Assembly (NCBI GenBank): GCA_016713525.1
Contig: JADJOZ010000013.1
Location: 1-64,000 of the forward strand
Direction: 5' to 3'
Source of the DNA: Bacteroidota bacterium
GTDB taxonomy: Bacteria > Bacteroidota > Bacteroidia > AKYH767-A > OLB10
Length of the DNA stretch: 64,000 bases
Shown here: piece after piece, positions 62,846 to 64,000 of the stretch
Numbering within the stretch: position 1 is the stretch's first letter
Layout: each line of letters opens with the position of its first letter
Program-made: the position numbers and the translations under genes
The notes under the pieces: model-generated
What the model saw: the letters and a program-made list of their open reading frames with translations, nothing else
Databases searched by the model: none
What the model was told of the DNA's origin: nothing

Positions 62846-63082
62846 TTATTTCTTCTCAGCTACATTTCTTTGATAATCCAAATCATCGTAAAATCGTTCT
62901 TCAAAAGTGTATTTGGAAGGCTCTCCATATTTTAGAATCATCCAAACAAGTGTAATTACTACGAATGGACTCAACAGGAACATCCCAAAAATCAGCGATA
63001 TAGGAAATCCGATATAGGGTGATGCATGATAGATAATTACAAATAGCGTTGAAACAACAATTGCAAACCAAACCTTTTTCAT
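62846..63082 (-). CDS. small two-helix membrane protein
   Basis: An intact 78-residue protein with two transmembrane helices (VWFAIVVSTLFVIIYHA and FLLSPFVVITLVWMIL) and a cytoplasmic tail with YGEPSKYTFEERFYDDLDY. Short proteins with this pattern recur in Bacteroidota; the function is unknown. The ATG at 63082 has no clear ribosome binding site. Confidence 0.55.
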   Translation of the reverse strand: MKKVWFAIVVSTLFVIIYHASPYIGFPISLIFGMFLLSPFVVITLVWMILKYGEPSKYTFEERFYDDLDYQRNVAEKK

Positions 63083-63302
63083 AGTCTTTGATTTTAAAAT
63101 GGAACCAATTACTACGCAAGTGTTTCAAAATTCCTGCCATTTCAATTTGATGAATGCCGGAAATCAGAGAATCATGAAAAGTTAGGCAACCTTTTTAACC
63201 TTGATTTAAAATAAATAACAGTTGTTTGTCTGATAACAAAAGGAATTCCCTAAATAGAAAATGCCATTACTAACTCCGGAAAATCCGAAATTCAGAGAAG
63301 AA

Positions 63303-63655
63303 TTATGCTTTTCTCACAAACTCCGACTTGATCGCCATCGCACCAAATCCTTCAATGCGACAATCGATATTATGATCGCTATCGACTAACTTAATATTAT
63401 TGACTTTAGTGCCGGCTTTAATTGGTTTGGCGCTCCTTTGACAGGAAGGTTTTTAATGAGAATAACGCTATCACCATTTTGCAAAACAATTCCATTAGAA
63501 TCTTTCACCACAAAAGCACCATCCGCTTCCGTCTCCACTGTCTCCGCAACTTCTGCAGCACTCCATTCATGGCCACATTCTGGGCACATTAACAAATCAC
63601 CTGATTCATAGGCATAAACAGATTGACATTTAGGGCAAGGAGGAAGTGTTGACAT
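63303..63655 (-). CDS. yjdM: PhnA-like zinc-ribbon protein (one frameshift)
   Basis: About 117 residues. The N-terminal zinc ribbon is CPKCQSVYAYESGDLLMCPE with CGHEW; then VVKDSNGIVLQNGDSVILIK. After one missing base near 63436 the end reads AKPIKAGTKVNNIKLVDSDH, then IDCRIEGFGAMAIKSEFVRK, matching the PhnA/YjdM family fully. The family was named for alkylphosphonate use but its role is not firmly known. It stands alone on the minus strand. Confidence 0.75.
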
Positions 63656-63759
63656 GGTTGGTGATTTATAATTGGGTGCAATTTACGGGAAATATTCCAT
63701 TTTTAGTCTAAAAAAATGGTTTGTTTGAAGGTTCCAGAGTAAGAAAGTGTGCTGGTTTT

Positions 63760-63813
63760 CTTGCGAGAAGTGAGAAGTGAGAGGTGATAGATGATAGATG
63801 GGAAGTTAGAGGT
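63760..63813. repeat. purine-rich short imperfect repeat
   Basis: A run of GAGAAGTGAGAAGTGAGAGG and GATAGATGATAGATGG units. It is an intergenic low-complexity tract with no gene; similar tracts mark assembly gaps or repeats in Bacteroidota. Confidence 0.5.
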
Positions 63814-63834
63814 CCTGTTTCAAATATTTATTTT

Positions 63835-64000
63835 CTACAAGTCGATCAAAAAACTTGCATCAGAAATTTCTAATGTGTCAGAACCTGAAATAAACGTACC
63901 GTACATTTGCCCCTTGATGTACTTTGAGGAATAATCTAACACTTCTATATAAACCATACCAGGCTGTCCGGAAACGGGTTGAAAGATGGAATTCGAAACG
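63835..64000 (-). CDS. partial CDS, C-terminal end of unknown protein
   Basis: A minus-strand frame runs from the window edge to TAG at 63835-63837 (54 residues). It ends QPGMVYIEVLDYSSKYIKGQ, MYGTFISGSDTLEISDASFL, a beta-rich C-terminus resembling secreted or lipoprotein domains. The start is outside the window, so its family cannot be named. Confidence 0.45.
   Translation of the reverse strand, partial: VSNSIFQPVSGQPGMVYIEVLDYSSKYIKGQMYGTFISGSDTLEISDASFLIDL

Noticed and set aside
1..64000. Programmed frameshifting as a general explanation for broken genes
   Set aside because: Breaks occur at many different base runs without a shared slippery site, stem-loop or family precedent.

Overview
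The window reads as a chromosomal contig of an AT-rich Bacteroidota bacterium. The evidence is a C-terminal type IX secretion (T9SS) sorting domain on several secreted proteins, Bacteroidota-style promoters (TAnnTTTG), a weak Shine-Dalgarno signal throughout, and Bacteroidota-type families (KamA-like aminomutase, RhuM-Fic, O-antigen ligase with an SGNH partner). No tRNA, rRNA, CRISPR array or integrase was found.

Layout. 0-3.2 kb: a Fic remnant, an Mrr-type restriction nuclease, a KTSC lipoprotein and an array of about 150-bp repeats. 3.9-28.9 kb: a dense defence island, mostly on the minus strand. It looks like a type I restriction-modification locus (hsdM and hsdS at 25.3-28.9 kb, hsdR and a ygjP-type metalloprotease at 3.9-7.7 kb) whose two halves are separated by about 17.5 kb of other cargo. 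That cargo holds a toxin-antitoxin-SecB-like chaperone triad, a multi-ubiquitin/E1/DUF6527 operon, a sigma-like/Panacea-like/unknown operon, an LRAT-like protein, an RX4H (HEPN-like) protein, an IS256-family insertion and a row of different PD-(D/E)XK-type nucleases, one of them membrane-anchored. 29.2-32.1 kb: a NACHT-type NTPase with pentapeptide repeats and a winged helix, coupled by an ATGA overlap to a RelA/SpoT-domain protein. 32.5-36.2 kb: two HNH nucleases, a MazG-like pyrophosphohydrolase and small secreted proteins. 36.4-39.9 kb: a DUF1186/SEC-C protein and a SWIM zinc-finger protein. 40.0-51.8 kb: three paralogous multi-domain DNA-binding-like proteins interleaved with two proteins made almost wholly of zinc-ribbon repeats (10 and 12 copies), an IS fragment and a GNAT gene. 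52.3-64 kb: ordinary chromosomal genes (T9SS cargo, Crp/Fnr regulator, FNR-like box, KamA-like aminomutase, O-antigen ligase, RhuM-Fic, PhnA-like protein).

Reading frames. Roughly half of the genes are broken by single-base indels, mostly one base missing from a homopolymer run, and restoring that base usually recovers the family sequence. Such genes are given here as one locus with the break noted, because sequencing or assembly error is at least as likely as decay. They are called pseudogenes only where sequence is truly missing.

Best candidates for undescribed biology: (1) the NACHT/RelA-SpoT pair, (2) the triplicated HhH/sigma4-like proteins with zinc-ribbon arrays, (3) the membrane-coiled-coil-dual-nuclease protein, (4) the sigma-like/Panacea-like/unknown operon divergent from the ubiquitin-like operon across a perfect 20-bp-arm palindrome.
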